Positions 1 through 7,714 are shown, numbered from the stretch's first letter. The stretch: 12,449 nt of DNA from Clostridium sp. (GCA_023666975.1 JAMPAW010000041.1:1-12449), one strand, 5' to 3'. Notes: generated by a model not told the origin, from the letters alone. Numbers and translations are program-made.

Positions 1-55
1 GAGGGTCACAGTCCCTCCGGAGAGGGCCAGCCGTCCACCATCTTGGTGACACCCA
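1..55 (-). other. 5' end of an unidentified leftward transcript with hairpins
   Basis: This stretch lies just downstream of the strong minus-strand promoter at 61-89, so it should be the first ~55 nt of a transcript leaving the window. Read on the minus strand it is GC-rich compared with the spacer behind it. It can form at least two small hairpins: GTCACCA/TGGTGGAC with a short AAGA-type loop (about 33-49), and CCCTC/GAGGG around a CCGG centre (about 13-27). A GGGT/ACCC pairing could close them together. I see no start codon with a ribosome binding site here. It could be a structured non-coding RNA or a long mRNA leader. I compared it mentally with SRP RNA, tmRNA, RNase P RNA and 6S RNA and did not recognise any of them. 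Confidence 0.4.
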
Positions 56-60
56 GGGAG

Positions 61-89
61 ATTATAGCACGATGACAGGGAATTTTCAA
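61..89 (-). promoter_or_regulatory. Sigma-A promoter of an outgoing minus-strand transcript
   Basis: On the minus strand, TTGAAA (84-89) and a perfect TATAAT (61-66) are separated by exactly 17 bases. This is a near-consensus housekeeping promoter. Transcription should start near position 54 and run out of the window. It is separated from guaA by the guaA terminator, so it drives a new unit. Confidence 0.75.
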
Positions 90-141
90 CACATTCCGAC
101 ACGGTCCGAAAAGCGGGTAGGAAAAGTAGCGGCTCTAATTC

Positions 142-161
142 TTAACATCATATTAACATCA
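142..161 (+). promoter_or_regulatory. Direct repeat resembling a PhoP box
   Basis: TTAACATCA occurs twice (142-150 and 153-161). The TTAACA cores are separated by 5 bases, giving an 11-base repeat period. This matches the general form of the Bacillus PhoP box (TT[A/C/T]ACA-N5-TT[A/C/T]ACA). It lies about 53 bases upstream of the -35 of the outgoing promoter. The sequence is AT-rich, so chance is possible. No PhoP regulator is visible in the window. Confidence 0.25.
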
Positions 162-181
162 CAGACCAAAAACAAAGACCA

Positions 182-270
182 GAAAACCTTTTAAAACAAG
201 GCTTTCCAGTCCATTTGTCTGTTGTAGGGCAAACGTCGCTATCGCCTAAAAGGCAAACTCCACTATCGCC
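182..270. repeat. Unexplained intergenic repeat block: hairpin plus two 19-bp tandem copies
   Basis: A 9-bp hairpin with one G-T pair on the minus strand lies at 182-206. It is followed by two near-identical 19-base units, at 228-246 and 252-270. Both begin GGCAAAC and end CTATCGCC, differ at three positions and repeat with a 24-base period. The block lies between the guaA terminator and the outgoing promoter and has no gene-like ORF with a ribosome binding site. It has the look of a dispersed Lachnospiraceae intergenic element. I believe I have seen similar sequence in other genomes of the family but cannot verify this. Its function is unknown. Confidence 0.45.
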
Positions 271-365
271 CGGACACAATATATTTTAGAAATTTCATCA
301 ATAAAATTGCAGTTTTATCAATACACAAAACCCCATAAATTGGGGATTTACAAGGCACTATGCAT

Positions 366-400
366 AAAAAAATACCCTAAGACTTTTACATCTTAGGGTA
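366..400 (-). terminator. Intrinsic terminator of guaA
   Basis: On the minus strand, a perfect 10-bp stem (TACCCTAAGA/TCTTAGGGTA, 373-382 with 391-400) and an 8-base loop are followed directly by a run of seven T (366-372). It lies 63 bases beyond the guaA stop codon. A weaker CCCC/GGGG hairpin followed by TTTT (about 327-345) could act as a backup. Confidence 0.85.
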
Positions 401-463
401 CTCTTAAAGAATATCCATTTTTGCCCTTTAGGGGATAATGGTTATTGCCCTTCCACATGTCCG

Positions 464-2005
464 CTACTCGAACTCAATCGTCGCCGGCGGCTTCCCGGTA
501 CAATCATACAATACCCGATTAACGCCCTTAACTTCATTTACAATTCTCGAAGTCACCTTGCCCAATACCTCCCAGGGAACCTGCGCGCTCTCTGCTGTCA
601 TAAAATCACTGGTCGTTACGGCACGCAGTGCGACAGCATAATCATAGGTCCGCTCATCTCCCATGACACCGACACTCCGCATATTCGTGAGTGCCGCAAA
701 GTACTGTCCAAGTTCTTTATCGACGCCGGCCTTTGCAATCTCTTCACGGTAAATGGCATCCGCTTCCTGCACGATTCGCACTTTCTCAGCCGTCACCTCG
801 CCGATAATGCGGATTCCAAGCCCCGGACCCGGAAACGGCTGCCTGCTTACCAGATATTCCGGAATTCCCAGCTCTCGCCCTGCATTTCTCACCTCATCTT
901 TAAAGAGAAGGCGCAGAGGTTCTACAATCTCTTTAAAATCAACATAGTCGGGCAATCCGCCCACATTATGATGACTTTTTATCACTGCAGACTTTCCAAG
1001 CCCCGACTCAATGACATCTGGATAAATGGTTCCCTGAACCAGAAAATCAACCGCACCAATCTTTTTTGCCTCTTCCTCAAATACACGAATAAACTCTTCA
1101 CCGATAATTTTACGTTTTGTTTCCGGCTCCGTTACCCCTGCAAGTTTTCCGTAGAAACGGTCCTGGGCATTTACACGAATGAAATTCAAGTCATACGGTC
1201 CTTCCGGTCCGAATACAGCCTCAACCTCATCTCCTTCATCTTTACGAAGCAGACCATGATCTACAAACACACAGGTAAGCTGCTTGCCAACCGCTTTGGC
1301 CAACAGTACGGCCGCTACCGAAGAGTCCACACCTCCCGATAATGCACAAAGCACCTTTCCGCCTCCGATTTTCTCCCGAAGTGTTTTAATCGTATCCTCG
1401 ACAAAAGAAGACATTTCCCAGTCTCCGGCACACCCACAAACCTTATACACAAAGTTAGACAGCATTTTCATTCCCTCCACAGTGTGCATAACCTCCGGAT
1501 GAAACTGTACCGCATACAGTTTTTTCTCCGGATACTCCATCGCCGCCACAGGACACACAGGGGTTACAGCTGTAATCCGAAATCCTTCCGGTGCTTTGGC
1601 AATATAGTCAGTATGGCTCATCCAGCATATCGTTTGTTTGCTGACATCGCCAAACAAAACAGAGTCCTGTTCGACCGTTACCTCCGTTTTACCATATTCC
1701 GAAATCGGTGCCGTGGCACTCTTGCCGTCCAACAGAAAGCTAATCAATTGGGCACCATAACAAATACCCAAAATCGGAATGCCCATTTCCAAAAGTTCCT
1801 TCTCACATTTGGGAGATTCTTCCTTATAAACACTGTCCGGTCCACCGGTAAAAATGATTCCTTTCGGCTGCATGTCTTTAATCTTATTAAGCCCTATATT
1901 ATATGGATGAACTTCGCAGTACACATTACATTCACGAACACGACGTGCAATCAACTGATTATACTGACCGCCAAAATCCAATACGATAACTAATTCTTTT
2001 TTCAC
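464..2005 (-). CDS. guaA: GMP synthase (glutamine-hydrolysing)
   Basis: The enzyme makes GMP from XMP, glutamine and ATP, the last step of guanine nucleotide synthesis in the cytoplasm. The 513-residue length is normal for the single-chain bacterial enzyme. Residues 1-195 are a class I glutamine amidotransferase with the nucleophile Cys82 (GICYGAQ) and the His169/Glu171 pair (FHPEV). An ATP pyrophosphatase domain follows with the SGGVDSS loop at 223-229. The C-terminal dimerisation domain contains GPGLGIRI and ends ATIEFE, where most relatives have ATIEWE. The start is GTG, chosen because AGGAGG lies 7 bases upstream. The gene has its own promoter (2037-2065) with a leader of only about 25 nt, so there is no room for a purine riboswitch. 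It ends at the terminator at 366-400 and appears monocistronic. In many bacteria the 3' end of guaA is an island integration site; here I see no integrase. Confidence 0.97.
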   Translation of the reverse strand: MKKELVIVLDFGGQYNQLIARRVRECNVYCEVHPYNIGLNKIKDMQPKGIIFTGGPDSVYKEESPKCEKELLEMGIPILGICYGAQLISFLLDGKSATAPISEYGKTEVTVEQDSVLFGDVSKQTICWMSHTDYIAKAPEGFRITAVTPVCPVAAMEYPEKKLYAVQFHPEVMHTVEGMKMLSNFVYKVCGCAGDWEMSSFVEDTIKTLREKIGGGKVLCALSGGVDSSVAAVLLAKAVGKQLTCVFVDHGLLRKDEGDEVEAVFGPEGPYDLNFIRVNAQDRFYGKLAGVTEPETKRKIIGEEFIRVFEEEAKKIGAVDFLVQGTIYPDVIESGLGKSAVIKSHHNVGGLPDYVDFKEIVEPLRLLFKDEVRNAGRELGIPEYLVSRQPFPGPGLGIRIIGEVTAEKVRIVQEADAIYREEIAKAGVDKELGQYFAALTNMRSVGVMGDERTYDYAVALRAVTTSDFMTAESAQVPWEVLGKVTSRIVNEVKGVNRVLYDCTGKPPATIEFE

Positions 2006-2036
2006 CTTGACGCCTCCTTAGTACTTATGTAGCAAT

Positions 2037-2065
2037 ATTCTACCCTATTTTCATCAAAACCACAA
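2037..2065 (-). promoter_or_regulatory. Promoter of guaA
   Basis: On the minus strand, TTGTGG (2060-2065) and TAGAAT (2037-2042) are 17 bases apart. The expected start of transcription is near 2030, about 25 bases before the GTG start codon. The promoter lies between guaA and the double-hairpin element at 2090-2180, so the element is upstream of the transcript. Confidence 0.6.
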
Positions 2066-2089
2066 CCTCCCACGGAAAAATTTCCCAAG

Positions 2090-2180
2090 TCAATACCCCG
2101 CTGCTTGCAGCGGGGTATTGACCCTCGCGGCATGAGCCAAATGCTCGTGCAAGCACGGCACTTGGCTCATTGCTCGCGGG
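2090..2180. repeat. Double-hairpin intergenic element (REP/MITE-like)
   Basis: Two strong dyads sit side by side between the S41 protease gene and guaA. The first (2090-2121) is a perfect 15-bp inverted repeat with a two-base centre, built around TACCCCGCTGC. The second (2132-2170) pairs ATGAGCCAA with TTGGCTCAT and holds an inner CGTGC/GCACG hairpin (2146-2157). It is flanked by a direct repeat of CTCGCGG (2124-2130 and 2173-2179). The block is much richer in GC than the sequence around it. It has no T-run directly after either stem, so it is not a standard terminator, although it may stop or stabilise the S41 transcript. The form suggests a dispersed repeat; I have an unverified impression of similar copies in other Lachnospiraceae. 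Confidence 0.55.
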
Positions 2181-2244
2181 AATAAATACAAGACCCGACA
2201 GAGTATATCCTCCATCGAGTCCTTCTACAGCACCTTTATAACAC

Positions 2245-3552
2245 CTATTCATTATGTTCAGCGGCATCGTCTCCGGCATTATCGGCCTCTTCCTGCTGGC
2301 TGTCGTCTGCCGGCTTCTTCCCAAGTTTCTCCAGAATATTGTCGATTGCTGCCTGCAGCTGATTATCGTTTTGGCCTTCTGACTCCCGATATGCCTCCAC
2401 ATCTAATTCTATTTCTATATCAGGTTTAATGCCCACTTTATGAATATCATTTCCGTTTGGCGTAAAATACTTGGCAATAGTAAGTTTGACTGCCGAACCG
2501 TCATTCAACGGAAATACTCTCTGAACTATTCCCTTACCATAAGTATTTTCACCAATTATCGTCGCCAGCTCATAATCTTTCACCGCCCCGGCAAAAATTT
2601 CGGATGCCGATGCACTGTAACCATTTACCAACAATGCCAGCGGCTTAGTAAACTGGTGTTCTTTATCAGAGGAATACTGACTGGTAACATTGCCCTCTTT
2701 ATCCTCGGTATATACAATTTTCCCCTCTGGAAGCATATAATCTAACATTTCTACGGCAATATCCAAAAGTCCGCCGCCGTTATCACGAAGGTCAACAATC
2801 AGTCCCTCCATTCCCTGACTCTCCAACTCTTCAACAGCTGCAATGTACTGCGCTCCGGTCACCTCATAAAAGCTGCTAACCGAAATGTATCCGATATTAT
2901 TCTCCAACATCTTATATTCTACTGTCGGATTTTCTACCGCCTGTCTCTGCATTGTATATTCATGTTCATTGGCATCGGCAGCACGATATACAGTAATGGT
3001 AACCTCTGTATTCTCCGGTCCACGGATTTTATCTACCACGGCATCAATATCCTGAGCGGTAATATCCTCACCATTCACCCCGGTTATCACATCATTCGCC
3101 TGAATACCCGCTTCCTTGGCCGGACCATCAAATACCTTGACAATCGTAATCACCTTTGTATCGACATTCTGTGAAACCTGCACTCCAACACCGACATATT
3201 CTCCACCGGTATCCTCCATAAACTCCGCATACTCTTCCTTCGTGTAATATACGGAATACGGATCATCCAGACTTTCCAGATAACCTTTAATAATACCGTC
3301 CTGTTTCGTCTGTTCATCCTCGTCCTCAAAATAGAAATTTTTATCGATCAAACCCTGTATTGCTTCGAGCTTCTCATTGGTAGTTTTTCCCACCACATCA
3401 CTATTGCTCAACATCTTCACCGTCTGGTCTTCCGCAGAAGTTGAAGTCTCTGCATCCGCCGTCGTCATTTTCACACTATTGCAGCCCACAAGACCGAGAA
3501 CCAGCGCCATCAGTACAAGGACGGTCACAGGTTTTTTCATCCATTTCTTCAT
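2245..3552 (-). CDS. S41-family C-terminal processing protease, PDZ-containing lipoprotein
   Basis: This is a carboxyl-terminal processing serine protease of the CtpA/CtpB type, predicted to act outside the membrane. Numbered from the chosen ATG (435 residues), a lipoprotein signal peptide ends at LVGC, making Cys24 the lipidated residue. A PDZ domain lies at about 116-192 and the S41 domain at about 215-385, followed by an acidic Asp/Glu/Gln-rich tail. The Ser/Lys dyad is Ser315 (SASASE) and Lys340 (TYGKG), with Gln344 four residues later, the spacing known from CtpB. An upstream in-frame TTG (3577-3579) would add nine residues but has a poorly placed ribosome binding site. The ATG at 3550-3552 has GAAGGA about 7 bases upstream. 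The gene follows the M23 gene by about 130 bp, and an S41 gene near ftsEX also occurs in Bacillus subtilis (ctpB). Its substrate is unknown. Confidence 0.9.
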   Translation of the reverse strand: MKKWMKKPVTVLVLMALVLGLVGCNSVKMTTADAETSTSAEDQTVKMLSNSDVVGKTTNEKLEAIQGLIDKNFYFEDEDEQTKQDGIIKGYLESLDDPYSVYYTKEEYAEFMEDTGGEYVGVGVQVSQNVDTKVITIVKVFDGPAKEAGIQANDVITGVNGEDITAQDIDAVVDKIRGPENTEVTITVYRAADANEHEYTMQRQAVENPTVEYKMLENNIGYISVSSFYEVTGAQYIAAVEELESQGMEGLIVDLRDNGGGLLDIAVEMLDYMLPEGKIVYTEDKEGNVTSQYSSDKEHQFTKPLALLVNGYSASASEIFAGAVKDYELATIIGENTYGKGIVQRVFPLNDGSAVKLTIAKYFTPNGNDIHKVGIKPDIEIELDVEAYRESEGQNDNQLQAAIDNILEKLGKKPADDSQQEEADNAGDDAAEHNE

Positions 3553-3600
3553 CGCCATATCCTTCTTTCCTACTTGCAATCCACCTCACGACAAGCAATC

Positions 3601-3682
3601 TGTTCACGCTTATCATAAAATTAATTTTATATCCCAGCTTCAGTAAATATAATATACAATAAATGTTACAACTTCGTGAACA
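3601..3682. other. Spacer with a long-range inverted repeat and an AT palindrome
   Basis: In the M23-S41 spacer, TGTTCACG (3601-3608) is inversely repeated as CGTGAACA (3675-3682). Between the arms is a perfect 16-base palindrome, ATAAAATTAATTTTAT (3615-3630). No T-rich terminator follows the M23 stop codon and I find no convincing promoter. The two genes may be cotranscribed, with this structure at the junction. The role is unknown. Confidence 0.3.
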
Positions 3683-4957
3683 TTACTGCAAATATCCCAG
3701 CGGATCTACATAGACACCATCTACTCTTACACCAAAGTGGCAATGTGGTCCCGTAGAATATCCGGTAGAACCTGCCGCCGCAATCTGCTGCCCCGCAGAA
3801 ACCGTCTCACCGACAGATACCAGCAATGATGAATTATGCATATACAATGTCACCACACCACCTCCATGGTCAATACACACATAATTTCCCTCCGCATAAT
3901 TGTAGGTAGCCACAATTACCGTACCAGAAGAAGCGGCTACAACCGGAACGCCCGTATCACAAGCGATATCTATCCCTTTGTGATTGCTGCTTGCACCGGC
4001 CAAAGGTGATTCACGATTACCAAAATACGATGTTATACGGTTATATCCCGGCACCGGCCAGGTAAATATTCCGCCGGTATAAACACTATTCGCACTGTTG
4101 CTGGCCGAGCTTTCTGCCGCCATAATAATCGCCTCTGCCTCTGCCTGTGCCGCTGCATACTTTGCAACCTCCTGCTGCTGACCGGCAATTGACTGCTCAT
4201 ATTCCCCCAGCTGCCTGCTTTTTTCCGCTACCAAAGCCTCCATCGTCTCGCGCTGCTCGTTTACCTCCGCCTGCAGATGCTCATTTGTCTCCAAATCCCG
4301 ATCCAATTTCATTTTCAGATTAGCAACCTGCTCTTTGGCCGTCTTCAGTTTTTGCAAAATACTGTAATCATACAGTGACACCTGCGCAGCATACTCCGTT
4401 TTATTCATGGCATCCGTCATGGAGGATGCCGTCAGCAGTATATCCAAATACTGTTTATCCCCTGACTCATACACCATCTGTATACGCTTTTTCATTTCCT
4501 CATACTGATTCTCCTGTGCCCCTTTGGCAATGGCGAGATTTTTCTCGGATTCCGCAATCGACTCCTCAAGCTGTTTCTGGTTTTGCTCCAAGTGGCTGAT
4601 TTCAATCTGTAATTCGTTTAACGATTTATCTAATTCAATAATATAGCTTTCAATATTCTCTTTTGCATTTTTTAAGCTGTCCAGAATTGCCTGAGCCTCC
4701 TGCTTTTTGCTCTTGGCCTCTTTGGCGTTCTCCCTTGCCTTATCCACAGAAGCATCGGCCGTACCGTTATCCGTGCTCTGCGTGTCCCCATCACCGGTCG
4801 TCTCTGTCGCTTCTGCTGCCGCTTCCGTTGTCTCGCTCGACTCAGATGTCGCAAAACTGGTAAAGTCAGCACAATAAATGCTGCCAACCACCAACGAAAC
4901 AGCCAACAGCCAGCTAAGTACCTTTTCTCCCAACATTCCTTTTCTCTTACCAAACAT
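3683..4957 (-). CDS. Exported coiled-coil M23 peptidoglycan endopeptidase (EnvC/PcsB-like architecture)
   Basis: This is a predicted zinc endopeptidase cutting peptidoglycan cross-bridges or stem peptides at the cell surface, and the likely partner of FtsEX. Of 424 residues, 1-37 form a signal peptide and 38-72 a Ser/Thr/Glu linker. A long coiled coil follows at about 72-280, containing the segment near 157-195 typical of EnvC/PcsB-like N-terminal regions. The M23 (LytM) domain is at about 297-424. All metal and catalytic positions are present: His326 and Asp330 (HKGID), His374 (YMH), His405 and His407 (HCH). The enzyme should therefore be active, unlike E. coli EnvC, whose LytM domain is degenerate and only activates amidases. 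The start has GGGAGG 8 bases upstream. It lies 21 bp behind ftsX and is probably cotranscribed with it. Confidence 0.92.
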   Translation of the reverse strand: MFGKRKGMLGEKVLSWLLAVSLVVGSIYCADFTSFATSESSETTEAAAEATETTGDGDTQSTDNGTADASVDKARENAKEAKSKKQEAQAILDSLKNAKENIESYIIELDKSLNELQIEISHLEQNQKQLEESIAESEKNLAIAKGAQENQYEEMKKRIQMVYESGDKQYLDILLTASSMTDAMNKTEYAAQVSLYDYSILQKLKTAKEQVANLKMKLDRDLETNEHLQAEVNEQRETMEALVAEKSRQLGEYEQSIAGQQQEVAKYAAAQAEAEAIIMAAESSASNSANSVYTGGIFTWPVPGYNRITSYFGNRESPLAGASSNHKGIDIACDTGVPVVAASSGTVIVATYNYAEGNYVCIDHGGGVVTLYMHNSSLLVSVGETVSAGQQIAAAGSTGYSTGPHCHFGVRVDGVYVDPLGYLQ

Positions 4958-4978
4958 TACACAAGCCTCCCTTTGCCA

Positions 4979-5890
4979 TTATACCCGTAAATGTTTATGT
5001 GTCGTAACTAAACTTCCAAAAAAACCAATGCCTACGCCTAAAAGAATCGAGATTGGCGCCATACCACGGAACACTTCTCCAATCGGCACAAATTGAATGA
5101 GATTGGCAATGATTGAAAATTGCTCCGTCAGATATTGCGTCATGCCATTATAGGCAAAATATACAATACCGAGAGGGATAATCGAGCCAATCAGTCCAAT
5201 CATCACTCCCTCCACCAAAAAAGGTGCCCTGACAAATAAATCCTTAGCGCCAATCAGCTTCATAATGGCAATCTCCTCCTTACGGACGGATATACCAATG
5301 GTAATGGTGTTACTAATCAAAAACAGTGACACCAGCAACAAAATGATAATCACACCGGCCGACATATACCCTACCAGCCGGCTGACGGAATCCAGACTCT
5401 TCGCCGTATCATCACTGCTGTAAACTTTACGGATACCCGATATCTGTTCTAATTGTTCAACCGTTTCCTGTTGAAGGCTTATATCCTTCAGCGTCATCTC
5501 ATACGATGAAGAATTTTCCAACGGATTATCTTCTCCAAATACGGAATTCACATATTCTCTGTCGCCGCCATACACATCTTCGATATATTTATTCCATGCT
5601 TTATCTGCAGATATATAATTAATCGTATCAATATTCTCTATCTTTTTCAGTTCATTGCCAATGTTCTGAATCTGATCCTCACTGCTGCCCTCCTCAAAGA
5701 AGACTGAAACAGTCAGTGATTCCTCAACATTGCGAATTTCCTGCTCCATATTCAGCACAATCGAATAAAATACGCCAAACAAAAACAGACATGCCACCAT
5801 TGTACCAATAGAAGCAAGCGAGAAAAGCAGATTTCTACGGATATTCTTAAGACCCTGCTTGATACTGTATCCCAATGTATTAATCTTCAT
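4979..5890 (-). CDS. ftsX: Cell-division ABC complex membrane subunit FtsX
   Basis: FtsX is the membrane half of FtsEX, which passes ATP-driven shape changes to a peptidoglycan hydrolase outside the cell. The protein (303 residues from the ATG) has the expected layout: TM1 at about 20-45, a large extracellular domain of about 120 residues rich in acidic positions, then three more TM helices in the C-terminal half. The N-terminus ([20 protein letters not shown]) matches the usual FtsX start. A GTG twelve bases upstream (5900-5902) would add four residues. I prefer the ATG because it fits the family N-terminus and has GGGTGG 8 bases upstream. The ATG lies inside the last codons of ftsE (11-base overlap), a sign of translational coupling. 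Confidence 0.95.
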   Translation of the reverse strand: MKINTLGYSIKQGLKNIRRNLLFSLASIGTMVACLFLFGVFYSIVLNMEQEIRNVEESLTVSVFFEEGSSEDQIQNIGNELKKIENIDTINYISADKAWNKYIEDVYGGDREYVNSVFGEDNPLENSSSYEMTLKDISLQQETVEQLEQISGIRKVYSSDDTAKSLDSVSRLVGYMSAGVIIILLLVSLFLISNTITIGISVRKEEIAIMKLIGAKDLFVRAPFLVEGVMIGLIGSIIPLGIVYFAYNGMTQYLTEQFSIIANLIQFVPIGEVFRGMAPISILLGVGIGFFGSLVTTHKHLRV

Positions 5891-6566
5891 CGATATAACC
5901 ACCCTTTTCCTCGTCGCTGATAATCCTGCCCCTTTTCAAGGTGATAACACGTTTCTGCATCAGATTGACGATTTCTTTATTGTGCGTTACTACAACCACA
6001 GTAGTTCCTCTCTGGTTAATTTCCTCCAGCAAGCGCATAATATCCAATGAAGTCTTGGGGTCAAGATTACCGGTAGGCTCATCTGCCAGAATAATCTCCG
6101 GCCGGTTTACCAACGCTCTGGCAAGCGCTACTCTTTGCTGCTCGCCGCCGGAAAGCTCCTTTGGAAATTGCTTATACTTATCTGCCAGACCCACCATAGT
6201 CAGCGTCGCCGGAACCTCCCGCCTGATCTCTCTCATCGGACGCTCTATTACCTGCTGTGCAAATGCTACATTTTCAAATACGGTCCTATCCTTCAGCAGC
6301 CGGAAATTCTGAAACACGACGCCAATCTTCCTTCGCAGCATCGGAAGTTCCCTTCTTTTCATCTTACTGTACCTCTGATTATCAACGGTAATCTCTCCCG
6401 AAGTAGCTTTTAATTCCTGTAGCAGCAATTTAATCAATGTGGTTTTTCCGGATCCGCTGCTCCCGACAATAAACACAAATTCTCCCTTATTAATACGGAA
6501 ACTGACATTATCAAGTGCCCTTATGCCAGTCGGATACTGCATTGTTACATGATCAAGCACTACCAT
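5880..6566 (-). CDS. ftsE: Cell-division ATP-binding protein FtsE
   Basis: FtsE is the cytoplasmic ATPase of FtsEX. The 228 residues carry the full ABC set: Walker A GSSGSGKT (35-42), Q-loop Gln86, signature LSGGE (138-142), Walker B ending ADEP (161-164) and H-loop His195. Length and sequence fit FtsE better than the related LolD/MacB ATPases, and adjacency to ftsX settles it. The ATG has a GGAG motif about 7 bases upstream. It follows the CdaR/PucR-type regulator gene by 29 bp and overlaps ftsX. Confidence 0.96.
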   Translation of the reverse strand: MVVLDHVTMQYPTGIRALDNVSFRINKGEFVFIVGSSGSGKTTLIKLLLQELKATSGEITVDNQRYSKMKRRELPMLRRKIGVVFQNFRLLKDRTVFENVAFAQQVIERPMREIRREVPATLTMVGLADKYKQFPKELSGGEQQRVALARALVNRPEIILADEPTGNLDPKTSLDIMRLLEEINQRGTTVVVVTHNKEIVNLMQKRVITLKRGRIISDEEKGGYIDED

Positions 6567-6595
6567 ACCAGTGCTCCTTTCCTCTTTATTCCTGA

Positions 6596-7684
6596 TTAGT
6601 ATTCCAGTGATTCCATATACTTCATGTATTTTACAACCATCAAAGCAATTTTAAAGGTAATTGCATCTTCAAATATGCGAAGGTCCAATCCCGTACTCTT
6701 TTGCAGCTTATCCAGGCGATATACCAGTGTATTACGATGGATATATAGCTGCCGCGATGTCTCGGATACATTCAAGCTATTCTCAAAAAACTTATTAATG
6801 GTGGTAAGTGTCTCGTCGTCAAAATCGTCCGGAGAACGATTTTCAAAAATCTCCTTGATAAACATTTTACAAAGCGGTATCGGAAGCTGGTAAATCAGAC
6901 GTCCAATTCCCAGATTGCTATAGGCAATAATATTGCGGTTGCCATAAAATATTTTCCCGACATCTAATGCCATCTTTGCCTCTTTATAAGAGCGGGACAC
7001 TTCTTTGATTTCATTTACAATCGTACCATAGGCAACATGAACGGAAGACATAGCCTCGGTATTTAACATATCAACAATCACCTTAGCCGTTTTGCTCATA
7101 TCCTCATAGCTTTCATTCTGTTTCACTTCCTTGACCAGAATGATATTCTTCTCATCGACAGCGGTCACAAAATCCTTTGCCTTGCTGGAAAAAATATTGC
7201 GCACGGTTTCCAACGCATTGGTATCTTTCTCATTCTTCGTCTCTATTATAAATACAATACGCTTCACGTCTGTGTCAATATGAAGTTTTTTGGCTCTATT
7301 GTAAATATCTACCAATAACAGGTTATCCAATAACAGGTTCTTGATAAAATTATCCTTGTCAAACCGCTCCTTATAAGCAATCAACAAATTCTGCACCTGA
7401 AAGGCAGCAATCTTTCCAATCATGTAGACATCATCAGCCTCGCCCTTCGCAATAATAATATATTCAAGCTGGTTATCATCAAAAACCTTAAAAAACTGAT
7501 ATCCCTGAAGCATCTGGCTCTCCGCCGGAGAATCCACAAAAGCTAACACCGATTCCTCATACTCTTCCGTCTCCCGGAGAGTGGAAGCCAATGCCTTTCC
7601 TTCCGTATCCATAACACATAAATCAATTCTGGTTATCGCCTTTATTCCCTCAATGGTATCCTGCAAAATTTGATTTGATATCAT
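6596..7684 (-). CDS. CdaR/PucR-family transcriptional regulator
   Basis: This is a predicted DNA-binding regulator of the sugar-diacid (CdaR) group. From the chosen ATG it has 362 residues. The N-terminal third (about 1-130) fits a CdaR-type ligand-sensing domain, the middle (about 140-250) a GGDEF-like CdaR module, and the C-terminus (about 296-352) the PucR-type helix-turn-helix, with NVSETSRQLYIHRNTLVYRL as the recognition region. An in-frame GTG three codons upstream overlaps the ribosome binding site AAGGAG. The ATG at 7682-7684 has correct 8-base spacing, so I start there. The usual targets of the family are glycerate, diacid or purine catabolism genes, but none is nearby. The gene is followed 29 bp later by ftsE and may be cotranscribed with it. 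The ligand is unknown. Confidence 0.88.
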   Translation of the reverse strand: MISNQILQDTIEGIKAITRIDLCVMDTEGKALASTLRETEEYEESVLAFVDSPAESQMLQGYQFFKVFDDNQLEYIIIAKGEADDVYMIGKIAAFQVQNLLIAYKERFDKDNFIKNLLLDNLLLVDIYNRAKKLHIDTDVKRIVFIIETKNEKDTNALETVRNIFSSKAKDFVTAVDEKNIILVKEVKQNESYEDMSKTAKVIVDMLNTEAMSSVHVAYGTIVNEIKEVSRSYKEAKMALDVGKIFYGNRNIIAYSNLGIGRLIYQLPIPLCKMFIKEIFENRSPDDFDDETLTTINKFFENSLNVSETSRQLYIHRNTLVYRLDKLQKSTGLDLRIFEDAITFKIALMVVKYMKYMESLEY

Positions 7685-7714
7685 CTTATTCACTCCTTAT
7701 TATATTGTTAAGTA

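Noticed and set aside
228..270. Possible CRISPR or c-di-GMP riboswitch because of GGGCAAAC-like repeats
   Set aside because: There are only two units with a 5-base gap and no spacers. The conserved GEMM core and tetraloop elements are missing.
438..641. Small plus-strand ORFs opposite guaA
   Set aside because: They lie antisense within a conserved gene, lack ribosome binding sites and resemble no protein family; they are frame shadows.
2090..2121. Simple intrinsic terminator of the S41 gene
   Set aside because: The stem is strong but no T-run follows directly on either strand; the nearest is about 13 bases away. A terminating role is possible but not shown.
2006..2244. Purine riboswitch in front of guaA
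   Set aside because: The leader after the predicted start is about 25 bases, and the strong stems lie upstream of the promoter. They do not match the three-way junction of a purine aptamer.
2040..2402. 120-residue minus-strand ORF spanning the end of the S41 gene and the double-hairpin element
   Set aside because: It overlaps the S41 gene in another frame and reads through the palindromes. It has no start site support.
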